This document shows positions 16,791 through 25,049 of a stretch of DNA of 43,693 nucleotides, one piece after another; the stretch's first letter is position 1, and every line of letters starts with the position of its first letter. The stretch spans positions 1-43,693 of the forward strand of contig NZ_CAMTIG010000027.1 of the NCBI RefSeq assembly GCF_947072515.1, written 5' to 3'. Made by a program: the position numbers and the translations under genes. This stretch comes from an uncultured Clostridium sp. GTDB lineage: Bacteria > Bacillota > Clostridia > Clostridiales > Clostridiaceae. The notes beneath the pieces were generated by a model. It saw only the letters and a list, made by a program, of their open reading frames with translations, had not been told where the DNA came from and searched no databases.

Positions 16791-16842
16791 GAAAAGAGCT
16801 TTTATAAGAAACTAATTAGTTTTTTATAAGAGCTCTTTTTGT
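16791..16842 (+). terminator. Terminator between DUF190 gene and second crcB
   Basis: AAAAGAGCTTTTATAA pairs with TTATAAGAGCTCTTTT around a shorter inner stem (AAACTAATTAGTTT), with T at the end. Transcription of the second crcB may depend on read-through or on a promoter in the following 70 bp. Confidence 0.75.
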
Positions 16843-16914
16843 ATAATAAAAATAAGCAGAATTTATAGTATTAGAATTTTTAAAATGAGTAAAATAAAAT
16901 AGGAGGTGAAAAGT

Positions 16915-17301
16915 ATGCAAAAAATATTATTAGTTATTATAGTAGGGTGTGGAGGCTTTATAGGAGCTTCACTTAGATACATAATTTCATTGGGAGCTAC
17001 AAAGGGGTTTGGAACACAGTTTCCCTATGGAACGCTTATAGCCAATATATTAGGTGCAGTAATAATTGGGTTTGTTATGCAGTTAAGTTTAGATACTACA
17101 CTTATATCACCTAATAACAGGTTATTTTTAACAACAGGAATGATGGGAGGGCTTACAACATTTTCAACATTCTCATATGAAACAATAGGACTTTTAAATG
17201 GAGGCCAAGTAGGTATAGGGATAGTTAATATTATACTTAATTTAGGATTAAGTTTAATTGGTGTGGTTGTTGGAATGGCATTAGCAAGAATTTTAGTATA
17301 G
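16915..17301 (+). CDS. crcB: Fluoride channel CrcB/Fluc (copy 2)
   Basis: 128 residues, same length as copy 1 and about 80 per cent identical, with the same signatures (GGFIGASLRYIIS, FPYGTLIANILGA, GGLTTFSTFSYE). Differences are mostly conservative and lie in helix 1, the 27-35 loop and the 95-107 region; Ala12 is Cys here. GGAGGTGA lies six bases before ATG 16915; an in-frame GTG at 16906 overlaps the ribosome binding site. Paired crcB genes usually encode antiparallel heterodimers, but such pairs are normally more diverged, so a recent duplication is likelier. Confidence 0.96.
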   Translation: MQKILLVIIVGCGGFIGASLRYIISLGATKGFGTQFPYGTLIANILGAVIIGFVMQLSLDTTLISPNNRLFLTTGMMGGLTTFSTFSYETIGLLNGGQVGIGIVNIILNLGLSLIGVVVGMALARILV

Positions 17302-17327
17302 AAATATAATATAAAATTACTTTCTCC

Positions 17328-17356
17328 TTGATTTTAAAGAGAATTTAAAATAGAAT
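17328..17356 (+). promoter_or_regulatory. Promoter of the queT leader
   Basis: TTGATT (17328-17333), 17 bp, TAGAAT (17351-17356), about 24 bp before the preQ1 aptamer. Confidence 0.6.
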
Positions 17357-17379
17357 AGACTTTGGAATAAATAGAAGAT

Positions 17380-17420
17380 GGACAGTTCGTAAGCCTCCTG
17401 TCGTTAAAAAAAACTAAGGC
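17380..17420 (+). ncRNA. PreQ1-I riboswitch aptamer
   Basis: Stem GACAG/CTGTC (17381-17385 with 17398-17402) encloses the loop TTCGTAAGCCTC. An A-rich tail ending AACTAAGG follows, whose AGG can pair with loop CCT to form the H-type pseudoknot. This matches the preQ1-I layout of the Bacillus queC leader. The downstream gene, queT, is a classic target. Confidence 0.88.
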
Positions 17421-17526
17421 ATATAATTTACAATAATGAAAATTATTATGCGTAGAGTTATTAACTCTGCCTTTTTATTGATTTTTAGACCACAAAATCA
17501 ATAGATAAGTTAAACTTATCTTTATT
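17416..17526 (+). promoter_or_regulatory. Expression platform of the preQ1 riboswitch
   Basis: AAGGCA at the aptamer edge can pair with TGCCTT at about 17469-17474, enclosing AATAAT/ATTATT and GAGTTA/TAACTC hairpins and ending in TTTTT. A second hairpin (GATAAGTT/AACTTATC, about 17502-17520) precedes TTTATTTT. The layout implies transcription termination control; which state is favoured by ligand cannot be decided by eye. Confidence 0.5.
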
Positions 17527-17570
17527 TTGGAGGCGTTAGAAAGTTCGATCTCTAATAGGGGGATTTTTTA

Positions 17571-18080
17571 ATGGAAAATTATAATAAGTCAAGAAGGATA
17601 GTAATTTCAGCCTTAATAGCAGCTATATATGCATTGGGGACACTTGCATTAGCACCTATAAGCTATGGACCAATACAAGCTAGGATATCAGAAGTAATGG
17701 TATTATTAGCTTATTTTGATCCATTTTATATTGTAGGATTAACGGTAGGATGTTTTATTGCTAATATTTTAGGATCGTCTTTCTTAGATGCTATAATTGG
17801 ATCTTTTGCAACATTAGTAAGTGTTACAATGATTTATTTCACTAGTAAGCTTAATATCCGTAGTGAGAAAATTAAGCTGTTTATAGCTTCATTATGGCCA
17901 GTTATATTTAATGGACTTATAATAGGTTGGATGTTAGTTAAGTTTGTATTACCAGCAGGAGAAGGTGGTTCAATCTTAGTTGTTGGGTCTGAAGTAGCTA
18001 TTGGTGAATTTGCAGTAGTATCTATATTAGGTGTTATATTAGCCTATAAATTAAGAGACAGAATAAGAAAATTATTATAA
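17571..18080 (+). CDS. queT: QueT-family queuosine-precursor transporter
   Basis: 169 residues, five or six membrane helices. The N-terminal ALIAAIYALGTLALAPISYGPIQARISEVMVLLAYF segment is the QueT signature, followed by GCFIANILGSS. QueT is the S-component of an ECF-type vitamin transporter and takes up preQ1 or related queuosine precursors; the energising ECF module is encoded elsewhere. GGGGGA lies about nine bases before the ATG. The preQ1-I riboswitch in its leader supports the substrate. A strong terminator follows. Confidence 0.93.
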   Translation: MENYNKSRRIVISALIAAIYALGTLALAPISYGPIQARISEVMVLLAYFDPFYIVGLTVGCFIANILGSSFLDAIIGSFATLVSVTMIYFTSKLNIRSEKIKLFIASLWPVIFNGLIIGWMLVKFVLPAGEGGSILVVGSEVAIGEFAVVSILGVILAYKLRDRIRKLL

Positions 18081-18088
18081 ATTTTTGC

Positions 18089-18119
18089 AAAAAAAAGACT
18101 GCTAACGCAGTCTTTTTTT
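18089..18119. terminator. Bidirectional terminator queT / msrA
   Basis: AAAAAAGACTGC and GCAGTCTTTTTT form a perfect stem with loop TAAC, with A and T runs on both sides. It serves queT and the convergent msrA. Confidence 0.92.
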
Positions 18120-18585
18120 AATTTAATTCTATATGACAATATCCATCAGGATTCTTTTTTAAATAATGTTGATTATAATCCTCGGCCTTATAATAGTTTA
18201 TAAGAGGTTTTATTTCAGTAACAATAGGCTTTCTGTAAATTGCCTGTTCATTATCTTTAGTTAGCAGGATAGTGTCTATATCGGATTCTCTTGTGTAATA
18301 GATACCTGTACGGTATTGAGTTCCGATGTCGTTTCCTTGTCTGTTTTCAACAGTTGGGTTTATAATTCCCCAAAATTCAATAAGCAGTTCTCTAAGAGAA
18401 ACTAAAGTCTCATCATAAGTAACCTTGCAAACTTCAACAAATCCACTACCTTCGATAGTTTCATAAGTTGGATTTTCAGTTAATCCATTTGCATAACCTA
18501 CTTCAGTGGAAGTAACACCGTCTAGTCTAGACATAAATTCCTCTACTCCCCAAAAGCATCCACCAGCTAAAAATATTTCTTTCAT
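18118..18585 (-). CDS. msrA: Peptide methionine-(S)-S-oxide reductase MsrA
   Basis: 155 residues. The catalytic GCFWGVEE motif (C10) lies at residues 9-16, followed by [22 protein letters not shown], and the C-terminal AEDYNQHYL. It repairs methionine-S-sulfoxide in proteins and free Met. No MsrB domain is fused. At 155 residues it is a typical compact MsrA. GGAGAG precedes the ATG. Confidence 0.97.
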   Translation of the reverse strand: MKEIFLAGGCFWGVEEFMSRLDGVTSTEVGYANGLTENPTYETIEGSGFVEVCKVTYDETLVSLRELLIEFWGIINPTVENRQGNDIGTQYRTGIYYTRESDIDTILLTKDNEQAIYRKPIVTEIKPLINYYKAEDYNQHYLKKNPDGYCHIELN

Positions 18586-18808
18586 AATTTAACTCTCCTA
18601 TAAATAGATTTATATATTAGTATAAACTAATTATTATATTTATATTTATTTCATTATATTAAAATAAATAATTTACTTCAACGTTATAAATGTTATAAAA
18701 CTTTTAAATTTTTCTTTTTTTAGATAAGATATTTACAAAAGATGGTCCTAATATAAGGGTATAAGTATTAATAAAAAATAAATATGGAACATAATAGAAA
18801 AATAAAAT

Positions 18809-19540
18809 TTACATTTTCTTAACTTTATTCTTATCCCAAATGAAAAGTTGGTCAGAGTTATTTAGACAACCAAAAAGATTTTTCTTAAATCCAGGCATTT
18901 GTTTATCAAGTGTACGTATAAGTTCCTTAATATCTTGTCTATTAGTTTTCCCATCAGCAGGACAAGGATTGGTGATAACAGGATAATTATATTCACGTAC
19001 GGCTCTTTTAGTCATATATTCCTCGATATAAACCATAGGACGGATTAAAGTTAAGTCATACTTATCCATATAACTTTTAGGTGAGAAACAATTGATTCTG
19101 CCTTCATAGAACATGGACATAGTAAGAGTTTCAATAGCATCATCTTTATGGTGTCCTAAAGCTACCTTATTACAATTTAACTTCTTAGCAGTATCATTTA
19201 ATATTCCACGTCTTAAATTTGCACATAGAGAGCAAGGATTCTTTTCATTTCTTATGTCAAAGACAATCTTAGTAATATCAGTTTGAATTTCATGAAATTC
19301 TACATTAAGCTCCTTACAAAGAGAGTGAAGAGGTGAATTATCTACATCTCCAGGATTTAAAGTGATAGCAATAAGTTCAAACTTTTCAGGTGAGAACTTT
19401 TTATACGAATCAAGAATATGTAAAAGGGTTAAGCTATCTTTCCCACCAGAAAGACCAACAGCAATTTTATCTCCATTCTGGATTAAATCGAAATCGTTGA
19501 TAGCTTGCCTAGTTTTGCTTAATAATTTTTGCATAAACAT
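18809..19540 (-). CDS. ttcA: TtcA-like tRNA thiolation enzyme
   Basis: 243 residues. The PP-loop SGGKDS (residues 31-36) binds ATP. C103 and C106 in PCSLCANLRRG and C193 in NPCPADG are the three cysteines that hold the [4Fe-4S] cluster in TtcA. GHHKDDAIET is the second conserved block. TtcA makes 2-thiocytidine at tRNA position 32; closely related paralogues occur in clostridia, so the exact nucleotide target is not certain. AAGGAGA lies before ATG 19540 (MFMQKLL); a start at 19558 lies upstream of that site. Confidence 0.85.
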   Translation of the reverse strand: MFMQKLLSKTRQAINDFDLIQNGDKIAVGLSGGKDSLTLLHILDSYKKFSPEKFELIAITLNPGDVDNSPLHSLCKELNVEFHEIQTDITKIVFDIRNEKNPCSLCANLRRGILNDTAKKLNCNKVALGHHKDDAIETLTMSMFYEGRINCFSPKSYMDKYDLTLIRPMVYIEEYMTKRAVREYNYPVITNPCPADGKTNRQDIKELIRTLDKQMPGFKKNLFGCLNNSDQLFIWDKNKVKKM

Positions 19541-19846
19541 AAAAACATCTCCTTTCAAAAAAGATTATGTATATATTTTATAACAAAGATTACTAAACTA
19601 GAACTAAAAGAACTGTAAATAATTTTAAAGTAAATATGAAATAAAAAAAGAGAGAAATAGAAGATAAAAATAAAATACGAATAGTTTTTTACAATATGAA
19701 AATAAAATACATAAAAGTTAAAAAATAGAATATAAAAAATGTGATGCATTTTGTAGTTGACTTAGACTAACTTTGACCTTTGGTTTAAGAGATAAATTTA
19801 GATAAAAATAAAACACGCTGTTAAAAAACATAGTGTTTTACTTAAA
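19541..19846. other. Non-coding stretch between the TtcA-like gene and plsC
   Basis: About 300 bp, very AT-rich. It contains a degenerate heptad pair on the minus strand (GGTCAAAGTTAGTCTAA, 19762-19778) resembling a CtsR box but mismatched in one half, and the weak terminator of plsC near 19807-19840. Confidence 0.4.
19807..19840 (-). terminator. Probable terminator of plsC
   Basis: On the minus strand AAAACAC...GTGTTTT forms a short stem around the imperfect centre of the element, followed by T-rich sequence. It is weaker than the other terminators here. Confidence 0.5.
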
Positions 19847-20575
19847 TTATCTTAAATTTTCTGGTAATTTAGATGTCACTATATTACGTACTGTATTATG
19901 TAGGTCAGCAATTTCTTCTTTTGAAAGAAGAGTAACATCTATTGGGTCGTGTAAATATACTTCAACGTCAGATGGAACTATTTTACCACCATTAGCATCT
20001 AAAAGTTTGTAAGAACCGTTAACAGTAACAGGTACTATTTTAACTTTTGATTTAAGGGCTAATTTAAAGCTTCCTGCCTTAAATTCTTTAACTGGACCAC
20101 CTTTACTTCTAGTTCCCTCAGGGAAGATAACCATAGATTGTCCAGCTTTTAGGATTTGAATTCCTTTTACAATTGCTTCTGCTGATTTTCTCATATTAGT
20201 TCTATCCATAAAGACACAATGCATTTTTTTCATCCAAAAGCTAAGAATTGGAATATTCTCCATTTCTTTTTTGGCAATAAATCCTTTAGGGCCTTTGATA
20301 GCACTCATTAAAAGTGGAATATCAAAGTTGCTTTGGTGGTTTCCAACGTAAAGATAAGTTTCATCGTCATTAAGTTTTTCTTGTCCATATACTTTAACTC
20401 GTGCTCCGCTAAGTTTCATCATAAGTTTTGCCCAAGTAGATGATAGGGCGTAAACACTCTTATTAAACTTTTTATCACTTGGTTTAGCATCTGTAAAGCG
20501 ATATCTAAAAGATGCTATAAAAGATAGTATTAAAGTTAATACTACACAAGGATAAAAGAATATAGTCCTAATCAT
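19847..20575 (-). CDS. plsC: 1-acyl-glycerol-3-phosphate acyltransferase
   Basis: 242 residues with one N-terminal membrane segment (about 5-22). The acyltransferase motif I NHQSNFD (79-85, H-x4-D) and motif III FPEGTRSKGG (151-160) are complete, and VPVTVNGSYKL is the usual motif IV area. It converts lysophosphatidate to phosphatidate in phospholipid synthesis. TAGGAGGA precedes the ATG. Monocistronic and divergent from the exported protein gene at 20709. Confidence 0.94.
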   Translation of the reverse strand: MIRTIFFYPCVVLTLILSFIASFRYRFTDAKPSDKKFNKSVYALSSTWAKLMMKLSGARVKVYGQEKLNDDETYLYVGNHQSNFDIPLLMSAIKGPKGFIAKKEMENIPILSFWMKKMHCVFMDRTNMRKSAEAIVKGIQILKAGQSMVIFPEGTRSKGGPVKEFKAGSFKLALKSKVKIVPVTVNGSYKLLDANGGKIVPSDVEVYLHDPIDVTLLSKEEIADLHNTVRNIVTSKLPENLR

Positions 20576-20708
20576 AAAATTTTCCTCCTATTGAAATTAC
20601 AAATTAAGCCTAATCAAAAGTATATTATAAAAAAAGGGAAAATTAAAGGGATTAGGGGTTTTAAATTAAAAATAAGTGGGTAAAACATATACAGAAGAGG
20701 TGAGAATT

Positions 20709-21260
20709 TTGAAGAAAAAATATTTTTTTAAATTTATACACATAAGCGCATTAATACTTGGGATAATTTTTTTATATCAAGGAATGAAAGTTTATTCACA
20801 GGGAACAGAGATAAACTATAAAAAGATTGTGGATAACAATAACATTAGTGTGCATAACTTTAGAGAGTATATAGAAATTACAGGAAAAGAACGTAAAGGT
20901 GTGACAGGATACATAATATATCTAAATAAAAATGAGGATATTGCAAATGGAATGCAGACTTTAGAACGCTTAGCTCAAGATGGATATAACATATATATTA
21001 TTAAGAATAAAAAGTTTAGTGATTTAGAAAAAATAAAAATAGGTAAAAGTATTGTGGAAAATGCTGAAGAGAATGTAAATTGGGTTATAAACTCTAGGGG
21101 AGAAGAAAAGCATATATTTGAGCTGAAAGAATGGATGATAAATAAAGGATATAGAACGGGGATAATAGATAGTTATTTAAATTCATGTGAAGAACTAGAA
21201 AAAAATAAAACTTTTGAGGAAATAAATAATGAATTAAATGTTATAAGGAATAAAATTTAA
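20709..21260 (+). CDS. Exported or membrane-anchored protein, unknown
   Basis: 183 residues from a TTG start with AGAGGTGAG just upstream. Upstream in-frame codons (GTG 20676, GTG 20700) lack a ribosome binding site. A basic KKKYFFK stretch and one hydrophobic helix (about 8-25) form a signal peptide or anchor. The exterior part is hydrophilic, with an IEITGKERKGVTGYIIYLN segment and a basic C-terminus. It has the size of small secreted Firmicute proteins such as YwmB, but no decisive motif was seen. It lies 67 bp before the P-type ATPase. Confidence 0.6.
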   Translation: MKKKYFFKFIHISALILGIIFLYQGMKVYSQGTEINYKKIVDNNNISVHNFREYIEITGKERKGVTGYIIYLNKNEDIANGMQTLERLAQDGYNIYIIKNKKFSDLEKIKIGKSIVENAEENVNWVINSRGEEKHIFELKEWMINKGYRTGIIDSYLNSCEELEKNKTFEEINNELNVIRNKI

Positions 21261-21327
21261 GGATTAATTAAGATTTTATGTGTACAATATAATTAGGAAA
21301 ACTAAATATTTTGTAAGGAGTTTTAGT

Positions 21328-23691
21328 ATGGAATGTAGGTCTATGGAAGAGGATAGGAATGAAGTCTTTGGATTAACTGATAATGAAGTTAATGAAAGAG
21401 TTAAGAGAGGCGAAGTTAATATACTTCAAAAAGCTCCATCAAAGACATTTGCTCAAATAATTAGATCGAATTTCTTTACAATGTTTAATGCTTTAAACTT
21501 AGTTTTAGCAGCTGCAGTAATATTTGCAGGATCTCCAAAAAATGCAATATTTGCAGGTGTTATTGTTGTAAATAGTTTAATTGGAGTTATTCAGGAAGTT
21601 AAAGCTAAAAGCATAATTGAAAAATTATCTGTAATAAGTGAAGCACATTGTAATGTAATGAGAAATGGCGTTAAAAAATCTATAAGTATAGAGGAAATAG
21701 TAAAAGATGATATAGTATTTTTAACGGTAGGAGATCAGATTTTAGCAGATGGTGAGCTTGTAAAAAGTAATGAAATTGAAGTGGATGAATCAATGTTAAC
21801 AGGTGAAGCAGATCCGATATATAAGAAGTTAAGTGATCATATGCTATCAGGGAGTTTTGTAACTGCTGGAGAAGGATATATGAAGGTAACTAAAGTTGGA
21901 GCTAATACCTATTCATCAAAACTTGCAGATGAAGCAAGAAAGTTTAAGATAACAAACTCAGAACTTCAAAATGCAACAAATAAGATATTGAAAATACTAT
22001 TAGTCATGATAGTTCCTATAGGAATACTTTTAGCTGTAAGTCAGCTAGTTTTTATAAAGAGTGATATTAATACAGCTATATTAGGAACAGTATCAGGGAT
22101 TATAGGAATGGTTCCAGAAGGATTAGTTCTTTTAACAAGTGCAACATTTATAGTTGCAATCATAAAGTTGTCTCAATACGACACCTTAGTTCAGGAACTT
22201 TCAGCAACTGAAGTTTTAGCAAGGGTAGATGTACTTTGTGTAGATAAAACAGGTACAATAACTGAAGGAAAACTTAATTTAGTTGGTGTGGAAGACTTAT
22301 CTAAAGAATATTCACAAGAAGAAATTGATAGTATACTAGCAACATTAGCTCATGAGTTACCAAGTAAAAACCCAACTCAACAAGCTATATTAGATAAATA
22401 CAAAGATAAACCAGATGTACAAGTAATAGAGAAAATGCCTTTTTCATCAAAGAGAAAATGGGGTGGACTTATTATAGAAGGAAAAGGAACTTTTATATTA
22501 GGAGCGCCAGAGATAGTTATGGGAGAGCATTATTTTGAAATAAAAGAAATGGTAGAAGAAGAAGCTAAAAAGGGAAGAAGAGTTCTTGCTTTAGCTAAAA
22601 CAGGAATGAAGACAGTTAAAGTAGAAAATTTATTTGATACAAAACCTTTAGCTTTAATATTAATAGAAGATATTATTAGAAAAGAAGCACCAGAAACATT
22701 AAAGTATTTTAATGAAGAAGGAGTTGCTGTAAAAGTTATATCTGGAGATAATCCAGTTACTGTTTCAGCAGTAGCACAAAGAGCTGGAGTATTTGAAGCA
22801 GAAAAGTATGTAGATGCAAGAGAATTACCAGATAGTGAAGAGGGGCTTAAAGAAGCTATGGAGAAGTATACTGTTTTTGGAAGAGTAACACCTCACCAAA
22901 AAAAGGCTTTTGTAAAAGCACTTCAAGCAAAAGGACACACAGTAGCAATGACTGGAGATGGAGTTAATGATGTATTAGCATTAAAAGAAGCTGATTGTGG
23001 AATCGCTATGGCAAATGGATCGGATGCGACAAAATCAGTAGCACAATTAGTATTAATGACATCTAATTTTAATGCATTACCAAAAGTAGTGGCAGAGGGA
23101 AGACAACAAATAAATAACTTAGAAAGAGTAGCTCAATTGTTTTTATCAAAGACTACTTATTCAATAATTTTAGCTGTAGTATTTTCACTTTTAATGATGC
23201 CATTCCCGATAGATCCTATTCAGTTATCGCTTATAGGAAGTTGTGCTATAGGAATACCTGCTTTATTTTTAGCAGTATTACCAAATAAAAATAGAGTTAA
23301 GAAAGGTTTCTTAGGTAGAATACTTACGGCAAGTATTCCAAATGGGATTTTAATATCTTTATTTGTAACAGGGACATTTTTAATATCATATCATTCAGGT
23401 GTAAGTTTGGAAAAATCACAAACATTAGCAGTATTGATGTTAGCAGGAGTAAGTATAGTAATACTATTTAAGGTATCTTTACCATTAACACCATTTAAAG
23501 TAGCTTTAGGGCTTATAATGAGTGGAATAATAGCATTAGCATTTGTAACACCAATAGGAAGAGAAATTTTCTCTTTATCAAAAGTTAATTTACATGAATG
23601 GTTGATTTCAGGATTAGCGATATTAGGGTCAATTCCGGTGCTTGCATTGGTTGTAAGTGTGATACGAACTAAAAAAAATATCGAAAAATAA
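21328..23691 (+). CDS. P-type cation ATPase, CtpE-like
   Basis: 787 residues from ATG 21328, six bases after AAGGAG. The A-domain has TGEAD (as MLTGEADPI), the M4 helix has GMVPEGLVLLTSATF, the phosphorylation motif is DKTGT with Asp306, and the hinge is MTGDGVNDVLALK. About ten membrane helices. The PEGLVLL M4 motif and lack of heavy-metal CPC and HMA domains place it with CtpE-type ATPases (Ca2+ uptake in mycobacteria) rather than with copper or zinc exporters. The transported ion is inferred, not shown. It is 67 bp from the upstream exported-protein gene, possibly co-transcribed. Confidence 0.88.
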   Translation: MECRSMEEDRNEVFGLTDNEVNERVKRGEVNILQKAPSKTFAQIIRSNFFTMFNALNLVLAAAVIFAGSPKNAIFAGVIVVNSLIGVIQEVKAKSIIEKLSVISEAHCNVMRNGVKKSISIEEIVKDDIVFLTVGDQILADGELVKSNEIEVDESMLTGEADPIYKKLSDHMLSGSFVTAGEGYMKVTKVGANTYSSKLADEARKFKITNSELQNATNKILKILLVMIVPIGILLAVSQLVFIKSDINTAILGTVSGIIGMVPEGLVLLTSATFIVAIIKLSQYDTLVQELSATEVLARVDVLCVDKTGTITEGKLNLVGVEDLSKEYSQEEIDSILATLAHELPSKNPTQQAILDKYKDKPDVQVIEKMPFSSKRKWGGLIIEGKGTFILGAPEIVMGEHYFEIKEMVEEEAKKGRRVLALAKTGMKTVKVENLFDTKPLALILIEDIIRKEAPETLKYFNEEGVAVKVISGDNPVTVSAVAQRAGVFEAEKYVDARELPDSEEGLKEAMEKYTVFGRVTPHQKKAFVKALQAKGHTVAMTGDGVNDVLALKEADCGIAMANGSDATKSVAQLVLMTSNFNALPKVVAEGRQQINNLERVAQLFLSKTTYSIILAVVFSLLMMPFPIDPIQLSLIGSCAIGIPALFLAVLPNKNRVKKGFLGRILTASIPNGILISLFVTGTFLISYHSGVSLEKSQTLAVLMLAGVSIVILFKVSLPLTPFKVALGLIMSGIIALAFVTPIGREIFSLSKVNLHEWLISGLAILGSIPVLALVVSVIRTKKNIEK

Positions 23692-23704
23692 TTACAGGAA
23701 TCAT

Positions 23705-23733
23705 TTGACATAAGGGCAAAGTTATAATAGTAT
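23705..23733 (+). promoter_or_regulatory. Candidate promoter of tRNA-Arg
   Basis: A perfect TTGACA (23705-23710) lies 17 bp before TAGTAT (23728-23733). A better TATAAT at 23723 has too short a spacer. The predicted start is a few bases before the tRNA. Confidence 0.5.
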
Positions 23734-23743
23734 TTTATTATAG

Positions 23744-23818
23744 GCCCTCATAGTTTAATGGATAGAATAGTCCCCTCCTAAGGGATAGATACAAGTTCGA
23801 TTCTTGTTGGGGGTGCCA
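23744..23818 (+). tRNA. tRNA-Arg (anticodon CCT)
   Basis: 75 nt including the encoded CCA. Acceptor GCCCTCA pairs with TGGGGGT (two wobbles), followed by discriminator G and CCA. Anticodon stem GTCCC/GGGAT encloses loop CTCCTAA, anticodon CCT, which reads AGG. The T arm is CAAGT-TCGATTC-TTGTT-like with the TTCGATT loop. A terminator follows at once. Confidence 0.95.
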
Positions 23819-23823
23819 TAAAG

Positions 23824-23858
23824 AGAACTCAATTTTTAAAGATTGAGTTCTTTTTTTA
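23824..23858 (+). terminator. Terminator of tRNA-Arg
   Basis: GAACTCAAT and ATTGAGTTC form a 9-bp stem followed by seven T. Confidence 0.9.
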
Positions 23859-23962
23859 TGGAAAATAAATGTCGCAAATAGAAAAGAACTGATGATTTTT
23901 ATTTTAAGAAATGATATTATTATATTACCAAATAAAATACAAAGTGTAATCGAGGGGAACAT

Positions 23963-24952
23963 ATGAAAATAAATGATTATAAGACAGAAGAATTAGTGAA
24001 AATATTAAATAAAGGCTTAGCTAAGGGAAAAAGTGGTGTTGCTATATGTAAAGAAATAGGATTAGCTAGGTCAAGTGTTTTAACAAGAATAAAAAGAGAT
24101 GGATATATTCATGATAAAGAGCAGAATATATATGTAAAAGAGACTGGCGAAGAAGTTGTTGTAAAAAAAGAAGAAAAGAAAAAAACTGCTGCGAAGAAAA
24201 ATGATTCAAAAAAGGATACAAAGAAAGATACAAAAAAAGCTGTAAAGAAAAAAGAAAAAAATAAAGATGAAATAATTACAGAAAAGAACACAGATAAAGA
24301 AACAAAGAAAAAAGAGATAGAGAGAATAGATGCATTAAGTGTAGATAAAGAAGAAAAAGTAGAAGAAAATAATGTGGAAATAAGCATTAGTGCTATAGAT
24401 ATTGATGGGCAAAATACTGAAATTGAAGAAAATTATGAAGGTGAATGGAAAGTTGAAGAAGCTATAGCAAAGCTTAGAAAAGAACTAGAAAATAAGAAGA
24501 AAAAAGAAAAAGGTACTGATAATAAAGCTGAAAAAGAAATAAAAATCGAAGAAAAGTTACCGATAATAGAAAAAATAGATGAAAAAGCTACTGAAAAAGA
24601 AATTAAAAAAGTAGATGAAAAAGCCAGTAGAAAAGAAGTTGAAAAAAATGTAGCTATAATTGAGGAAAAATCAGAAGAAGTTATTAGTGCAAATGAAATA
24701 CAATTAGATGAATTTGAAAATTTAAAAATGATGATTAAGGCCCTAGATAAAAGACTAGAAATGGTTGAAAAACAAAAAGGTAGAGCAGATGAAAAAACTG
24801 TTTCTATAAAGAACACAAAAGAAACTACAACTAGATCTATAAGATTATATAAAGAGGTTAATGATAAGCTAAATAAATATCTTAAGAAGAATAAAGAAAA
24901 GAAAGTTATTGATATAATAAGTTTAGCAATATTGGAATATGTAGAAAAATAA
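23963..24952 (+). CDS. HTH / Lys-rich linker / RHH-like DNA-binding protein
   Basis: 329 residues. Residues 1-50 form a small helix-turn-helix (EELVKILNKGLAKGKSGVAICKEIGLARSSVLTRIKRDGY). Residues about 60-275 are a low-complexity Lys/Glu-rich linker with short KKDTKK-type repeats. The last 45 residues (RSIRLYKEVNDKLNKYLKKNKEKKVIDIISLAILEYVEK) look like a ribbon-helix-helix or oligomerisation domain. No family was recognised as a whole. Two DNA-binding ends joined by a flexible polycationic stretch suggest a DNA-bridging or nucleoid protein (inference). GAGGGG precedes the ATG. It follows a tRNA gene, a common integration site, but no integrase was seen. Confidence 0.65.
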   Translation: MKINDYKTEELVKILNKGLAKGKSGVAICKEIGLARSSVLTRIKRDGYIHDKEQNIYVKETGEEVVVKKEEKKKTAAKKNDSKKDTKKDTKKAVKKKEKNKDEIITEKNTDKETKKKEIERIDALSVDKEEKVEENNVEISISAIDIDGQNTEIEENYEGEWKVEEAIAKLRKELENKKKKEKGTDNKAEKEIKIEEKLPIIEKIDEKATEKEIKKVDEKASRKEVEKNVAIIEEKSEEVISANEIQLDEFENLKMMIKALDKRLEMVEKQKGRADEKTVSIKNTKETTTRSIRLYKEVNDKLNKYLKKNKEKKVIDIISLAILEYVEK

Positions 24953-25011
24953 AATACAAAAAGCAACACATATTTGAGAAGCTAAACATTGAATCAAATA
25001 CAGAAAAACAT

Positions 25012-25047
25012 ATAAAAAACAAAGGAAAAAATTCCTTTGTTTTTTCT
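25012..25047. terminator. Terminator between convergent genes
   Basis: AAAAAACAAAGGAA and TTCCTTTGTTTTTT form a perfect stem with flanking A and T runs. It serves the DNA-binding protein gene and the convergent Crp/Fnr gene. Confidence 0.85.
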
Positions 25048-25049
25048 TT

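Noticed and set aside
16791..16914. A separate riboswitch before crcB copy 2
   Set aside because: The structure is an ordinary terminator; none of the fluoride-aptamer core motifs is present.
19757..19778. CtsR box (heptad pair GGTCAAA-GTT-AGTCTAA on the minus strand)
   Set aside because: The second heptad is mismatched, it lies over 200 bp from the next gene start, and no clp or hsp gene is near.
20676..20708. Longer N-terminus for the exported protein (GTG at 20676 or 20700)
   Set aside because: No ribosome binding site precedes either GTG, while AGAGGTGAG fits the TTG at 20709 and gives a clean signal peptide.
23744..24952. Integrated genetic element at tRNA-Arg
   Set aside because: No integrase, no duplicated tRNA 3' end and no phage or conjugation genes were seen in the following sequence.
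24109..24969. Long minus-strand frames rich in Ser/Phe
   Set aside because: They are antisense shadows of the Lys/Glu-rich linker of the DNA-binding protein, with no start signals.
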